From positions 1 through 64,000 of the forward strand of contig JAQBXY010000016.1 of assembly GCA_027623325.1 (NCBI GenBank): a stretch of DNA of 64,000 bases, given 5' to 3'. Under the pieces are notes generated by a model that saw nothing but the letters and a program-made list of their open reading frames with translations, was not told the DNA's origin and did no database searches. The stretch is from Gemmatimonadota bacterium. Its GTDB lineage: Bacteria; Gemmatimonadota; Gemmatimonadetes; Longimicrobiales; Gaopeijiaceae. The position numbers and the translations under genes were made by a program. Shown piece after piece: positions 37,773-47,023 of the stretch. The number at the start of each line of letters is the position of its first letter. Position 1 is the first letter of the stretch.

Positions 37773-38272
37773 TACTCTGAACTCGGGTCCGAGGGGTCCC
37801 ACAGGAGCGTCGATGGATGGTCCTGCTCCATGAGCCGGTCCAGGTCATAGACGAATCGGTCACGGGTGTATTCGGCGTTCTCGAAGTGGCGGCCGACGTG
37901 GATGGCCTCGACCGGGCAGACCTCCTGACACATTCCGCAGAAGATGCAGCGGAATTCGTCGATCTCGTACACGATCGGGTAACGATTGCCTTGATCGTCC
38001 TCGCCACCGACCAGCCGGATGCAATTCGCCGGACACACGGTCGGACACAGGCCACATGCGACGCACTTGGGACGCCCGTCTGCGTGCGTCTCCATGACAT
38101 GGGTCCCACGCCACCGTGGGCTCAGGTCGGTCTGCTCCTCCGGGTACTGCTGCGTGACCTTGACCGGGTTGATCATGTGCTTGAAGGTCAGCGCCATGCC
38201 GCTCAGCGCCGCCCGGAGATAAGAAGTCGTCTCCGGTGCGGGTCGGTGCATGACTTTGACGGATATGGCCAT
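37772..38272 (-). CDS. nuoI: NADH-quinone oxidoreductase subunit I
   Basis: Peripheral-arm subunit carrying clusters N6a and N6b. Two ferredoxin motifs are intact: Cys70, 73, 76, 80 ([12 protein letters not shown]) and Cys109, 112, 115, 119 ([12 protein letters not shown]). The 166 residues start with an amphipathic membrane-surface helix. It starts 9 nt after nuoH. Confidence 0.97.
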   Translation of the reverse strand: MAISVKVMHRPAPETTSYLRAALSGMALTFKHMINPVKVTQQYPEEQTDLSPRWRGTHVMETHADGRPKCVACGLCPTVCPANCIRLVGGEDDQGNRYPIVYEIDEFRCIFCGMCQEVCPVEAIHVGRHFENAEYTRDRFVYDLDRLMEQDHPSTLLWDPSDPSSE

Positions 38273-38281
38273 TGCTTGGTC

Positions 38282-39583
38282 CTAGTCTCCGGCGGGCGCA
38301 GGGTCGGCCCCGGCGAGGGCCTGAGGAATCGTCTTGATCTCGACCTTCTGGCTGCGCTGGGCTGCGGCACCCGTGATGGTTCGCCCGCGGTCCATGAAGA
38401 ACACGAAGGCGAAGGTCGACACTCCGCTGATGGCCGTGAGTGCGAGCCCGTACCCGAAGCCCCACCGCACGCCGATCTCGTCGAGAACCAGAATCGAACC
38501 CCCGATCAGCATGATGTACGCAAGTGCCGTGGGCAGAAGCACCTTCCAGCCCAGTGCCATGACCTGGTCATAGCGGAAACGTGGCAGCGTCCAACGGATC
38601 CAGATGAAGAGAAGCAGGAAAAATCCCGTCTTTCCAGCGAATCCCATGAACGTGAGCAGCGTCTTCCATACAGCGGGCTGGGCGAGGATCACGCTTCCAT
38701 CGGCGGCGAAGCCTCCGATGAGTTGACCCTGATACCAGAAGGCGTTGTCCCACGTACCCGGCAGGTCCCATCCACCCAAGAAGATCGTCGCCATGAGTGC
38801 GGACGCGGTGACCATGTGCCCGAATTCTCCGATCATGAACGCCGAGAACTTCATGGCGGAGTATTCAGTGTGGTATCCCGTCACCAGCTCGGACTCCGCC
38901 TCGGCCATGTCGAAGGGCAAGCGGTTCGTCTCGGCGAACGCCGAGATTACGAAGAGGATGAATGCCAACGAAAGTGGGAACGCGTACCACATTCCCAGCT
39001 GCTGCTGCTGCCAGACCATCTCCGTCAGTGTCACGTTGCCCGTCAGCATGAGCACCGCGATGAGCGAGAGTCCCAATGCGACCTCGTAGCTGACCATCTG
39101 CGCAGAAGCCCGGAGTCCGCCCAGGAAGGCGTACTTGTTATTGGACGCCCACCCGCCCAGCACCACGCCGTACACCGCCAATGAACTGAACGCCAGCACG
39201 TACAGAATCCCGATCGGTACGTCGGCGATGATCATGTCCACGACGCCCACGGGTGTCGGCAGCGGCGCCGCGATCGGGATCACCGCGAAGGTGACGAGCG
39301 ACGGGATCAACACCAGGATCGGTGCGAGTACGAAGAAGAAACGAGACGCCGTGGCGGGCAGCGTTTCTTCCTTCAGAATGTTCTTGATGCCGTCCGCGAT
39401 CGGCTGCAGGAGCCCGAACGGGCCGACGCGATTCGGACCGCGGCGGTCCTGAATAAAGGCGGACACGCGGCGCTCCGCGAGCGTCGCATACGCGACCACG
39501 ATAATCACCATGGTGAAAATCGTGAGGTTCTTCAGGGCCATCGCGATGAGCGCCCATCCGCCTGAGATCGGTTGCAGTTCCAT
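38282..39583 (-). CDS. nuoH: NADH-quinone oxidoreductase subunit H
   Basis: Eight-helix membrane subunit that forms the entrance of the quinone chamber. Signature stretches are ERRVSAFIQDRRGPNRVGPFGLLQPIADGIK, FAETNRLPFDMAEAESELVTGYHTEYS and RWTLPRFRYDQ. At 433 residues it is longer than usual (about 330) because of an extra hydrophobic segment and a soluble tail after residue 370. It lies 4 nt after nuoG. Confidence 0.96.
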   Translation of the reverse strand: MELQPISGGWALIAMALKNLTIFTMVIIVVAYATLAERRVSAFIQDRRGPNRVGPFGLLQPIADGIKNILKEETLPATASRFFFVLAPILVLIPSLVTFAVIPIAAPLPTPVGVVDMIIADVPIGILYVLAFSSLAVYGVVLGGWASNNKYAFLGGLRASAQMVSYEVALGLSLIAVLMLTGNVTLTEMVWQQQQLGMWYAFPLSLAFILFVISAFAETNRLPFDMAEAESELVTGYHTEYSAMKFSAFMIGEFGHMVTASALMATIFLGGWDLPGTWDNAFWYQGQLIGGFAADGSVILAQPAVWKTLLTFMGFAGKTGFFLLLFIWIRWTLPRFRYDQVMALGWKVLLPTALAYIMLIGGSILVLDEIGVRWGFGYGLALTAISGVSTFAFVFFMDRGRTITGAAAQRSQKVEIKTIPQALAGADPAPAGD

Positions 39584-39587
39584 CGCC

Positions 39588-41183
39588 TCAGTCCCCCGTC
39601 AGGGAAACGGACTCATTGACCACGGCGCCCCGGGTACCGATGTCGTCGTAGGTGATTCCGCCGAAGGCCGAGACGGCGCCACTCAGAGAGCTGAAGGCGT
39701 CGGTCGCCTTTCTGGGGCCTGAGCGCTCGGTCAGTTCCCCGACAAGTGCTCCCAACACGAGCCAAGCCGGCCGGGCCATGCCAGGCGGTTGAAGTGCGGG
39801 CCAGAACCGTTGCACCCTGCCCTCGTGGTTGGTGAAGGTGCCCTCGTGCTCCGCATGGGTCGTCACGGGCAGCACGAGGTGGGCGTTCCGAGCGGCGGGG
39901 GAGTCGTGCGTTCCCAAGTAGATGTAGAGACTGGCTTTCGACCCAAAATCAGGGGTTTGATCGACTAGTGCGTCGCCGAGTACGATGAGGATACCGTCGT
40001 GCTCCGCGACCTTGTCGAGTCCGCCAAAGCCATCGTCGTTCCCCACTCGCTTGAATCCGATGAGTTCGGCCCCGTTCCGATTCGGCGCCAGATCGCGTCG
40101 TCGCACCAAAGTCGGGAACCCCTTGAGAGGCACTTCTGCTTCAGCGCGACTCGAACGGAACGTGGTCTCCCCGCCCCCGAGTGCGCCGACCAACTGGGCG
40201 AGAGCCCCCAAGTCCTCGTTCGACGAGAAGGGGGATGCCACAGCCTTCACCGGCTGGTTCCCGAGTTCGCCTGCCCGGGCGAGGATCGAGGAGAGTGAGG
40301 ACTTCCAATCCACGGCGCGGCTACCGGAGTCCTCGCGGACGAGGGGGGCTTCGATGCGGTCGCCGTGGTTCATCCACTCGTAGTTGTGGCGCCCGTGATC
40401 GCACATCCACCACGCGTTCACGTCGAGGTTCTCGCGGGGTTTGATCCGTTGAACGAGGTTGTCCCTCGTGTGCAGATCGATGTTGCATCCCTGGGAACAA
40501 CTCGTGCACACGGACGGGGTGTGCTCGAGATCCCACGCACGGGCTTTGTGCAGGAAGTCCTTCGACACCAAGGCACCGACCGGACAGATATCGACGATGT
40601 TGCCGTGCCAGTTCGTCCCGTCGAGACCTTCGTCGAAGAAGGTGTCGATGATCGAGCGATCACCCCGCTCGACGACGGTGAGTCGGTGGTCCTGTTCGAC
40701 TTCACTCATGAAGCGGACGCAGCGCGTGCACATGACGCAGCGGTCCCCATAGAAGAGCACATCGCCGCCAAAGTCATCCCGACCGAAGACCCTCTTCGGT
40801 TCTCGTCCGCGGCCCTGTTCCCTCCCCTCGTCGTGGACATAATCCTGAAGATTGCATTCACCCGACATGTCACAGATCGGACAGTCCAGCGGGTGATTGA
40901 CGAGGTAGAACTCGAGCACACCCTGACGGTTCTTCCTCGCCTTCTCCGACTGGGTGTGCACGGTCTGTCCTTCCATGACCGTGGTCACACAGCCCGGCAT
41001 CGGTTTGGGGGCCCCCTCGACGTCCACGAGACAGAGGCGGCACATCGCCGGGGAGGACATTCCGGGGTGGTAGCAGTAGTGCGGGACCTCGGCACCGATC
41101 GTCTTCGCGGCCTCGAGGATCGTCGTACCCCGGGGTACGGCCACATCGTGACCGTCAATCGTGAGCTTGATCAACTCAGCCAT
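39588..41183 (-). CDS. nuoG: NADH-quinone oxidoreductase subunit G (short form)
   Basis: Electron-transfer subunit of the peripheral arm. The 2Fe-2S cluster ligands are Cys37, 48, 51, 65; the His-Cys3 4Fe-4S site is His97, Cys101, 104, 110; another 4Fe-4S has Cys149, 152, 155, 200. Cys226, 229, 233 and 261 (CTSCSQGCN) match the extra N7 cluster. At 531 residues the C-terminal molybdopterin-like domain is much reduced compared with 700-900 residues in many bacteria. It starts 3 nt after nuoF. Confidence 0.95.
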   Translation of the reverse strand: MAELIKLTIDGHDVAVPRGTTILEAAKTIGAEVPHYCYHPGMSSPAMCRLCLVDVEGAPKPMPGCVTTVMEGQTVHTQSEKARKNRQGVLEFYLVNHPLDCPICDMSGECNLQDYVHDEGREQGRGREPKRVFGRDDFGGDVLFYGDRCVMCTRCVRFMSEVEQDHRLTVVERGDRSIIDTFFDEGLDGTNWHGNIVDICPVGALVSKDFLHKARAWDLEHTPSVCTSCSQGCNIDLHTRDNLVQRIKPRENLDVNAWWMCDHGRHNYEWMNHGDRIEAPLVREDSGSRAVDWKSSLSSILARAGELGNQPVKAVASPFSSNEDLGALAQLVGALGGGETTFRSSRAEAEVPLKGFPTLVRRRDLAPNRNGAELIGFKRVGNDDGFGGLDKVAEHDGILIVLGDALVDQTPDFGSKASLYIYLGTHDSPAARNAHLVLPVTTHAEHEGTFTNHEGRVQRFWPALQPPGMARPAWLVLGALVGELTERSGPRKATDAFSSLSGAVSAFGGITYDDIGTRGAVVNESVSLTGD

Positions 41184-41186
41184 ACC

Positions 41187-42479
41187 TCAAGCCGCTCCTA
41201 CGCGTTCGCCGCGACGAATGAGCGCCAGGTACTCGTCCCTGAATTTCTCGATCGACGACTGCACGGGGGCAGCGACGGAGTCGGACAGTACACAAATCGT
41301 CGTCCCGACCATTTGCTGGGTCATTTCCATGAGGGTGTCGAGATCGCCTTCGGTGCCTCGCCCGTCCTCGATGCGGCGCAGGATCTGCGCGGTCCAGGAT
41401 GAGCCCTCCCGGCACGGCGTACACTGGCCACAGGACTCGTGTGCATAGAAATCGACCATGCGTCGAACCTGCTTCACGATGTCGGCATGTTCGTCCATGA
41501 CGATGACAGAGGCACACCCGAGCATCGTGCCGACCTCGACGCACCCTTCGTAGTCGAGGTTGCAACGACCGGCTTCCTCCGCGGTGATGATCGGCACGGA
41601 GGATCCGCCGGGAATGACCGCCTTGAGCGCGTTTCCGTCCCGGACTCCACCGCATACTTCGTCGATGAGCTTCATGAGCGGAAAGCCGAGGGGCAGCTCG
41701 TAGTTTCCGGGCTTGTTCACATGGCCGCTGACACAGAAGAGTTTCGTTCCCGGGCTCTTCTCGGTGCCGTACTGACGGTACCACGCCCCCCCGTTCTGGA
41801 TGATGTGCGGGATGATCGACAGCGTTTCGACGTTGTTGATCGTCGACGGCATGCCGAAGGCTCCGACGGCCGCCGGAAACGGAGGTTTCACGCGCGGCTG
41901 GCCGCGGCGGCCCTCCAACGAGTTCATGAGGCCCGTCTCTTCCCCACAGATATACGCCCCGGCACCCTGGTGGACGGTGACATCTATGTCATTGCCAGAG
42001 CCTAAGATATCCTTGCCGATATAACCTTTTGCGTAAGCATCTTCTACGGCGCGGGCCAAGACCTGATTGGTCTCGAAGAACTCACCCCGGCAATAGATGT
42101 AGACGTGCTGAGCCTGGATGGCGAAGGCCCCGATCAAGCAGCCCTCGATGAGCTGATGCGGATCCCATCGCATGAGCTCACGGTCCTTGAACGTTCCGGG
42201 CTCGGACTCGTCCGCGTTGCATAAGAGGTAGTGTGGTTTGCCGGTGTCCTTCGGCATGAACGACCACTTCAAACCCGTCGGGAACCCTGCTCCACCTCTC
42301 CCGCGGAGGCCCGAGGCCTTCACGGTCTCGATGACCTCGGCGCTACCGCTATCGAAACCCTTCTTGAGCGCCGAGTATCCGCCGCGCTCGACATAGGTGT
42401 CGAGGTGGCGCTGCTTGGGGTCGCCGAAGTACTTGCTGAGGATCCGGACCTCGTGTTCCGATACGTAGGGATAGGCCAT
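41187..42479 (-). CDS. nuoF: NADH-quinone oxidoreductase subunit F
   Basis: NADH- and FMN-binding subunit. The flavin motif GRGGAGFPTGLKW is at residues 60-72, the NADH-binding segment follows (GAYICGEETGLMNSLEG, 174-190), and cluster N3 is held by Cys350, 353, 356 and 396 (ESCGQCTPCREG). I start at the ATG giving MAYPYVSEHE because GGGGGAG lies just upstream; an earlier in-frame start would add 40 unlike residues. 430 residues. Confidence 0.97.
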   Translation of the reverse strand: MAYPYVSEHEVRILSKYFGDPKQRHLDTYVERGGYSALKKGFDSGSAEVIETVKASGLRGRGGAGFPTGLKWSFMPKDTGKPHYLLCNADESEPGTFKDRELMRWDPHQLIEGCLIGAFAIQAQHVYIYCRGEFFETNQVLARAVEDAYAKGYIGKDILGSGNDIDVTVHQGAGAYICGEETGLMNSLEGRRGQPRVKPPFPAAVGAFGMPSTINNVETLSIIPHIIQNGGAWYRQYGTEKSPGTKLFCVSGHVNKPGNYELPLGFPLMKLIDEVCGGVRDGNALKAVIPGGSSVPIITAEEAGRCNLDYEGCVEVGTMLGCASVIVMDEHADIVKQVRRMVDFYAHESCGQCTPCREGSSWTAQILRRIEDGRGTEGDLDTLMEMTQQMVGTTICVLSDSVAAPVQSSIEKFRDEYLALIRRGERVGAA

Positions 42480-42481
42480 GA

Positions 42482-43135
42482 CTACTCCCCCTGCGCCTTG
42501 AGGTGTTCGCAGATCTTGGGCACCTCGGTCGGGGTCACGTTCTCGAAGTAGCGTGAGTTGATCTGTACGCAGGTCGGGAAGCCACACGCCGCGAGACACT
42601 CCGCTTCGATCACGGTGAAATTGCCATCTTCGGACGTTTCTCCGATTTCCGTGTCGGTGTATCGCAGGAAGGCGGCGACGACCTCATCGGCTCCGGCCAG
42701 ATTGCAGGAAATATTGGTGCAAACCTGTACCAGATGCCTGCCGACGGGCCGCTTGTTATACATGGTGTAGAACGTCGCGACGCCCCGGACGTAGGCGGGC
42801 GAAAGGTCGAGCAGTTCAGCCACCCGATCCATCGCCTCCGGGCTGACATGCCCGCGGATCTCCTGAGCTAGTCCGAGCGCCGGCAATAGCGCGGCCTGCT
42901 TCGTCGGATACCGCGTCAGGATCTTGTCGAAGCGCTCGCCATACTCCCCCTCGAATAGCTTTGCGTCGGGGTGTTTGTCGGCGTGCATGTAGGGGAGAGT
43001 CCCCGCGCCGGAGGCGTGGCCCCCGTGCTTCGGACGTACGCCGACGAAGTCGTCACCCCGAACCTGCTCTTCGGTGAGGTCGAATTCGCCGGTGTTTCCG
43101 GCCCAACCCGGGTTCTTGAACGGGATATCGCTCAT
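42482..43135 (-). CDS. nuoE: NADH-quinone oxidoreductase subunit E
   Basis: Thioredoxin-fold subunit carrying 2Fe-2S cluster N1a, with ligands Cys139, 144 (CTNISC), 180 and 184 (CLAAC). Starting MSDIPFKNPG gives 217 residues; about 60 N-terminal residues precede the conserved helical bundle and are longer than in E. coli. The start overlaps the nuoD stop by ATGA. Confidence 0.96.
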   Translation of the reverse strand: MSDIPFKNPGWAGNTGEFDLTEEQVRGDDFVGVRPKHGGHASGAGTLPYMHADKHPDAKLFEGEYGERFDKILTRYPTKQAALLPALGLAQEIRGHVSPEAMDRVAELLDLSPAYVRGVATFYTMYNKRPVGRHLVQVCTNISCNLAGADEVVAAFLRYTDTEIGETSEDGNFTVIEAECLAACGFPTCVQINSRYFENVTPTEVPKICEHLKAQGE

Positions 43136-44412
43136 CGGTCGATTTCCCCGAGGACGATGTCCAGGCTCGCGTTGATCATGATCAGGTCGGAGACGAGGTG
43201 TCCTTCGGCGAGTTTCGGAATGACCGACAGATTGACGAACGAGGGAGGCCGGACGCGCCAACGGACCGGCTTCGTGTCACCCTCCTCGGCGACGACGTAC
43301 ATGCCGAGCTCCCCCTTCGACGCTTCGATCGCCATGTAGCAGTCACCTTCGGGTGCCGGAATTCCTTCGGTGATCAACTTGAAATGGTGGATCATGCTCT
43401 CCATGTCGGACATCGCGTCGGTCTTGGACGGGAGAGAAATGCGGGTGTCGGAGACGTTGATCGGTCCACCGGGGAGGCGAGCCATTGCTTGCCGGAGGAG
43501 GCTCACGGACTGCTCCATTTCCTCCATGCGGCAGAGGTAGCGGTCGTAGCAGTCGCCGTGCTCGCCCACCGGGACCTCGAAGTCGTACGTCTCGTAGTCG
43601 TAGTACGGGCGGTCCTTACGGACATCGTAGTCCACGCCGGCCGCCCGGAGGTTGGGGCCTGTAAAGCCATAATTGATCGCGTCGGCCGCGCCGATCACGC
43701 CAACCCCTTGGGTCCGACCGATATGGATCTGATTCGCCGTCAGGAGGTGATGGATCTCGCCGAGCGTCTTCGGGAAGGTGTCGAGGAAGGCGAGGAGACT
43801 ATCGAGCCATCCCTCCGGAAGATCCGCCATCATGCCCCCGACGCGTGTGGCGGAGGTCGTGATCCGGGCTCCGGTAAGCGATTCGTGGAGCTTATAGATC
43901 CGCTCTCGTTCCTGGAACGCATACAGAAACGGCGTGAAGGCCCCGACGTCGATGGCGGTGGTCCCGAGCCACAGGAGGTGACCGAAGATCCGGTCCAGCT
44001 CCATGAGCATCACACGAACCACTTTGCAGCGCTCGGTCACCTCGATTCCCATCAACTTCTCGACCGACATGACATAAGCGCAGTTGTAGATGAGCGGCGC
44101 GAGGTAGTCCATACGATCGGTGAGCGGAACGATCTGATTCCAGGTCCGATACTCGCCCAGCTTCTCGAAGGAGGAGTGCAAGTACCCGATATGCGGCACC
44201 ACCTTCTTGACCGTCTCACCGTCGAGTTCGCAGACCAGGCGCAGCACTCCGTGGGTCGCCGGATGCTGGGGACCGATGTTGATGAGCATGTGCTCCGTGC
44301 CGAACTCGGGCTCCGGAATGTCGAAGGGTGCGATCGGGCTTCGCGCGCCTCGCCCCTCTGCACCCATTTCGCGGCTCTGACCGACCGATAGTTCCACAGT
44401 GCGAGTCGCCAT
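43132..44412 (-). CDS. nuoD: NADH-quinone oxidoreductase subunit D
   Basis: 49-kDa-type subunit that forms the quinone-reduction site with NuoB. INIGPQHPATHGVLRLVCELDGE contains the conserved His next to the quinone. HIGYLHSSFEKLGEYRTW, DRMDYLAP and the C-terminal ASLDIVLGEIDR are typical. 426 residues with about 35 extra at the N-terminus. NuoC and NuoD are separate proteins here. Overlaps nuoC by 1 nt. Confidence 0.97.
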   Translation of the reverse strand: MATRTVELSVGQSREMGAEGRGARSPIAPFDIPEPEFGTEHMLINIGPQHPATHGVLRLVCELDGETVKKVVPHIGYLHSSFEKLGEYRTWNQIVPLTDRMDYLAPLIYNCAYVMSVEKLMGIEVTERCKVVRVMLMELDRIFGHLLWLGTTAIDVGAFTPFLYAFQERERIYKLHESLTGARITTSATRVGGMMADLPEGWLDSLLAFLDTFPKTLGEIHHLLTANQIHIGRTQGVGVIGAADAINYGFTGPNLRAAGVDYDVRKDRPYYDYETYDFEVPVGEHGDCYDRYLCRMEEMEQSVSLLRQAMARLPGGPINVSDTRISLPSKTDAMSDMESMIHHFKLITEGIPAPEGDCYMAIEASKGELGMYVVAEEGDTKPVRWRVRPPSFVNLSVIPKLAEGHLVSDLIMINASLDIVLGEIDR

Positions 44413-45116
44413 CAGCTGTCTTCCTTCCCGGACCCGTCGGCGAGCATCGCTGCCTGTGCGGGCGCGACCTCCTGAGGCATCCCGTGCGTGAGGTCTTCGG
44501 CGAGGTAGAACCGCTCCACGTCCTGCGCCAGAGCTCGCCGGGTTTGCTCGGCCCGCGAGAACCGGCCCCGGAGCGGGAAGTCCTTTCGCAGGGGGTGGCC
44601 TTCTGCATAATCGTCGGGCATCAGGATGCGCCGGAGATCGGGATGGCCCCGGAACGAGATCCCGAACATGTCGAAGACCTCACGTTCGACCCAGTTGGCC
44701 GACTTCCAGAGATCACAAACGGAATCGATCTCGAGGCCGTCGAGCGGTAGCGTACACCGAATCCGAAGCTCCCGCTTGTGGGTCGTGGAGAACATTTGAT
44801 ACACGACCTCGAGCGGGCGGCCGCTGCCGTAGTCCACCGCCGTAACGTCCGACATCATGTCGTACGCGTGGGCCGGATCGTTCTTGAGCCACGTGAGCAC
44901 TTCGTGGCTCCGAGCGGCGTCGATCCAGACCACGAACTGATCACCCGCGGCGATCCGGTGGCGATGCACGGCGCTCCCGAACGTCGCCAAGAGCGCCGCA
45001 ACGGAAGCGTGTTGGTTCGGGTCGCCCGACGAGCCCGTGGCGGACGCGGGGGGAGCCTCAGAGGAGATGGGCCCCTCATCGACCGCATCCAGACCGCTCT
45101 TTGTCTTGTCGGCCAT
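44412..45116 (-). CDS. nuoC: NADH-quinone oxidoreductase subunit C
   Basis: 30-kDa-type peripheral-arm subunit without cofactor. The signature WVEREVFDMFGISFRGHPDLRRILMPDDYAEGHPLRKDFPL is complete. The first 40 residues are low in complexity and rich in Ser, Pro and Ala. 234 residues. It starts 2 nt after nuoB. Confidence 0.96.
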   Translation of the reverse strand: MADKTKSGLDAVDEGPISSEAPPASATGSSGDPNQHASVAALLATFGSAVHRHRIAAGDQFVVWIDAARSHEVLTWLKNDPAHAYDMMSDVTAVDYGSGRPLEVVYQMFSTTHKRELRIRCTLPLDGLEIDSVCDLWKSANWVEREVFDMFGISFRGHPDLRRILMPDDYAEGHPLRKDFPLRGRFSRAEQTRRALAQDVERFYLAEDLTHGMPQEVAPAQAAMLADGSGKEDS

Positions 45117-45118
45117 AT

Positions 45119-45808
45119 TCAGCTTAGGAGGTCGTCGGTCGCGGTGGCGTCGGCGAGAGCGCCGGCCCCCGTCGAGAGCTGCTCTTGCTGCGTCGAGTTT
45201 CCGAACGGTCCCGTCAGCCCGACGACCTCAGCCTCATTGGCTCGCGGTCGCCCCACGAGCGCCGCGTCTTCCGCCCGATGCTCGAAGTGCTTCGAGAGGC
45301 TTTCCTCGCGGATCTTCTCCTGGATCATCATCAGGCCGTAGATCAGCCCCTCGGGACGGGGCGGACACCCCGGGATGTACACGTCTACAGGAATGATCGT
45401 GTCGATGCCCTGGACCATGGAGTACACGTCGAAGACACCGCCCGAGCTCGCGCAGGCCCCCATCGAAATGCACCATTTGGGCTGGGGCATCTGATCCCAG
45501 ATGCGGCGCAGCACAGGAGCGAGCTTGTAGGGGACCCGACCGGCGCAGATCAAGACATCGGCCTGTCGAGGGCTGAACGACATCCGCTCCATGCCGAAGC
45601 GAGCGAGATCGTAGTTCGAGGCTGCCGATGCCATCATCTCGATCGCGCAGCAGGCCGTTCCGAACGGCATCGGCCACAGTGAGTTGAGGCGTCCCCAGTT
45701 GATCAGCGCATCAACCTTGCTCGTCAGAAACGTGGGGCTACCGGCTCCGAACATCCCACCGGTCGTCTTCGAATCGCCTCCACCGGGAAGCATGTCGCCT
45801 AGTCCCAT
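45119..45808 (-). CDS. nuoB: NADH-quinone oxidoreductase subunit B
   Basis: Carries cluster N2, the last electron donor to quinone. Ligands are the adjacent Cys53 and Cys54 (GTACCAIEMM), Cys119 (MGACASSGG) and Cys148 (YIPGCPPRPE). The ATG giving MGLGDML is chosen because GGAGGT lies just upstream; it overlaps nuoA by 10 nt. 229 residues, with a Gln/Ala-rich tail after residue 200. Confidence 0.97.
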   Translation of the reverse strand: MGLGDMLPGGGDSKTTGGMFGAGSPTFLTSKVDALINWGRLNSLWPMPFGTACCAIEMMASAASNYDLARFGMERMSFSPRQADVLICAGRVPYKLAPVLRRIWDQMPQPKWCISMGACASSGGVFDVYSMVQGIDTIIPVDVYIPGCPPRPEGLIYGLMMIQEKIREESLSKHFEHRAEDAALVGRPRANEAEVVGLTGPFGNSTQQEQLSTGAGALADATATDDLLS

Positions 45809-46155
45809 TCCAGACCTCCTTTCTTCCATTCGTAGACCAATCCGATCGCAAGAACGGTCACGAAGAGGCTCATGGCCAGGAAAGCACTCCACCCGAGCTC
45901 ACGCATCTGAACCGCCCACGGAATCAGGAAGATCGTCTCCAAATCGAAGACGATGAAGCTGATTGCCACCATGTAGAACTTGATGGAGAAGCGGGCGCGG
46001 GTCGTTCCGAGCGGGGTGATCCCCGACTCGTAGGGCATCAGCTTCTGAGGGGTGTCACGGCGGGGGTTCAGAATGTGGGAGGTTACCACCATACCGAGGG
46101 CGTTCAGGATCGAGACGCCGAAGAGTATGAGAAGGGGGAGATACGCTCCCGACAT
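45799..46155 (-). CDS. nuoA: NADH-quinone oxidoreductase subunit A
   Basis: Three-helix membrane subunit, first gene of the complex I operon. The conserved loop PYESGITPLGTTRARFSIKFYMVAISFIVFDLETIFLIPWA (positions 41-82) contains the acidic residues near the quinone site. 118 residues. There is no clear Shine-Dalgarno before the ATG. A candidate promoter and an inverted repeat lie upstream. Confidence 0.97.
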   Translation of the reverse strand: MSGAYLPLLILFGVSILNALGMVVTSHILNPRRDTPQKLMPYESGITPLGTTRARFSIKFYMVAISFIVFDLETIFLIPWAVQMRELGWSAFLAMSLFVTVLAIGLVYEWKKGGLEWD

Positions 46156-46172
46156 GGGGGTCGCTTGGGTTT

Positions 46173-46186
46173 GTGAAATTGTTCAC
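46173..46186. promoter_or_regulatory. Inverted repeat in the nuo 5' leader
   Basis: GTGAA-ATTG-TTCAC lies between the candidate nuo promoter and the nuoA start (18 nt before it). The arrangement suits a repressor site or a small RNA hairpin over the translation start region. The 5-bp arms are short, so chance cannot be excluded. Confidence 0.35.
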
Positions 46187-46207
46187 GAGCGTGGCAGACC
46201 GGCGAAA

Positions 46208-46237
46208 AAGGTACCCGGGGCGCCGCAGAAGTGTCAA
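46208..46237 (-). promoter_or_regulatory. Candidate sigma-70 promoter for the nuo operon
   Basis: Minus strand: consensus TTGACA (46237-46232), 18 nt, then TACCTT (46213-46208). Transcription would start about 45 nt before nuoA. It shares a 228-nt divergent region with the dcd promoter. Confidence 0.5.
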
Positions 46238-46274
46238 CCGGACGAAACGAGGTTTTTCGCTGAGATTTGCCGGT

Positions 46275-46304
46275 TTGACCGGCCTTTGTGCGTGCTTCTA
46301 TCTT
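46275..46304 (+). promoter_or_regulatory. Candidate sigma-70 promoter for dcd
   Basis: TTGACC (46275-46280), 18 nt, TATCTT (46299-46304), about 80 nt before dcd. Same box type and spacing as the kdsB candidate. Confidence 0.5.
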
Positions 46305-46383
46305 GGGCGGCCCGCGTCCCTTCCCGATTCGTCGAAAAGGGGCCGGGGCCAGCCCCCGATCACGAACTGGAGAACCCGAGTCG

Positions 46384-46938
46384 ATGCCCGTCAAGAGCGA
46401 CAAATGGATCCGCCGGATGTGCGAGGACCATCGCATGATCGAGCCGTGGGAGCGCGGTCAGGTGCGTGATGGGAAGATCTCCTACGGGCTCTCGTCGTAT
46501 GGCTACGACATCCGGGTATCCACCGAATTCAAGGTCTTCACGAACGTCTACAGTTCGATCGTCGATCCTAAGAACTTCGACGACCGTTCGTTCGTCGACA
46601 TGGTCGGACCGGAGTGCATCATTCCGCCCAATTCGTTCGCTCTGGCGCGTACCGAGGAGTACTTCAGGATTCCTCGCGACGTGCTCGTGATCTGTGTGGG
46701 AAAGTCGACGTACGCCCGCTGTGGGCTGATCGTGAACGTCACTCCACTCGAACCGACGTGGGAGGGGTTCTTGACCTTGGAGATCTCGAACACGACTCCG
46801 CTCCCGGCCAAGGTCTACGGGGGTGAGGGTATTGCCCAGCTCCTGTTCTTCGAGGGAGATGAGGAGCCCGAGGTGGCCTACGCCGACCGAAAGGGCAAGT
46901 ACATGAATCAGGTTGGAGTGACGTTACCCAAGATGTAG
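46384..46938 (+). CDS. dcd: dCTP deaminase
   Basis: Deaminates dCTP to dUTP, the main bacterial route to dUMP and then dTMP. The trimeric dUTPase-fold motifs are present: [23 protein letters not shown], with the catalytic Glu near the end, and [12 protein letters not shown]. 184 residues from the ATG at [18 protein letters not shown] lies upstream. A longer open frame upstream overlaps the promoter and is not coding. Whether it also hydrolyses dUTP (bifunctional type) cannot be decided. Confidence 0.95.
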   Translation: MPVKSDKWIRRMCEDHRMIEPWERGQVRDGKISYGLSSYGYDIRVSTEFKVFTNVYSSIVDPKNFDDRSFVDMVGPECIIPPNSFALARTEEYFRIPRDVLVICVGKSTYARCGLIVNVTPLEPTWEGFLTLEISNTTPLPAKVYGGEGIAQLLFFEGDEEPEVAYADRKGKYMNQVGVTLPKM

Positions 46939-47023
46939 GGGCGGTTCTCGCTTGCGGTAAGCTGCCCCGGATGGTCTCGTAGGAATGGGCGTGACGGCCC
47001 ACTGACTCAAACGAGTTCTCCCC

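Noticed and set aside
37258-38109. Open frame extending about 284 codons upstream of nuoK on the minus strand
   Set aside because: It overlaps nuoJ and nuoI in another frame, has Arg/Ser-rich low-complexity composition, and nuoK has its own strong ribosome site and conserved N-terminus at 37257.
43198-44391. 397-codon open frame on the plus strand opposite nuoD
   Set aside because: Antisense shadow of a fully conserved gene; composition rich in Arg, His and Val and no recognisable motif.
46936-46990. Weak stems after dcd (GGGGCGG with CTGCCCC, and TGGGC with GCCCA)
   Set aside because: Long loop or short arms and no T run; not reportable as a terminator.
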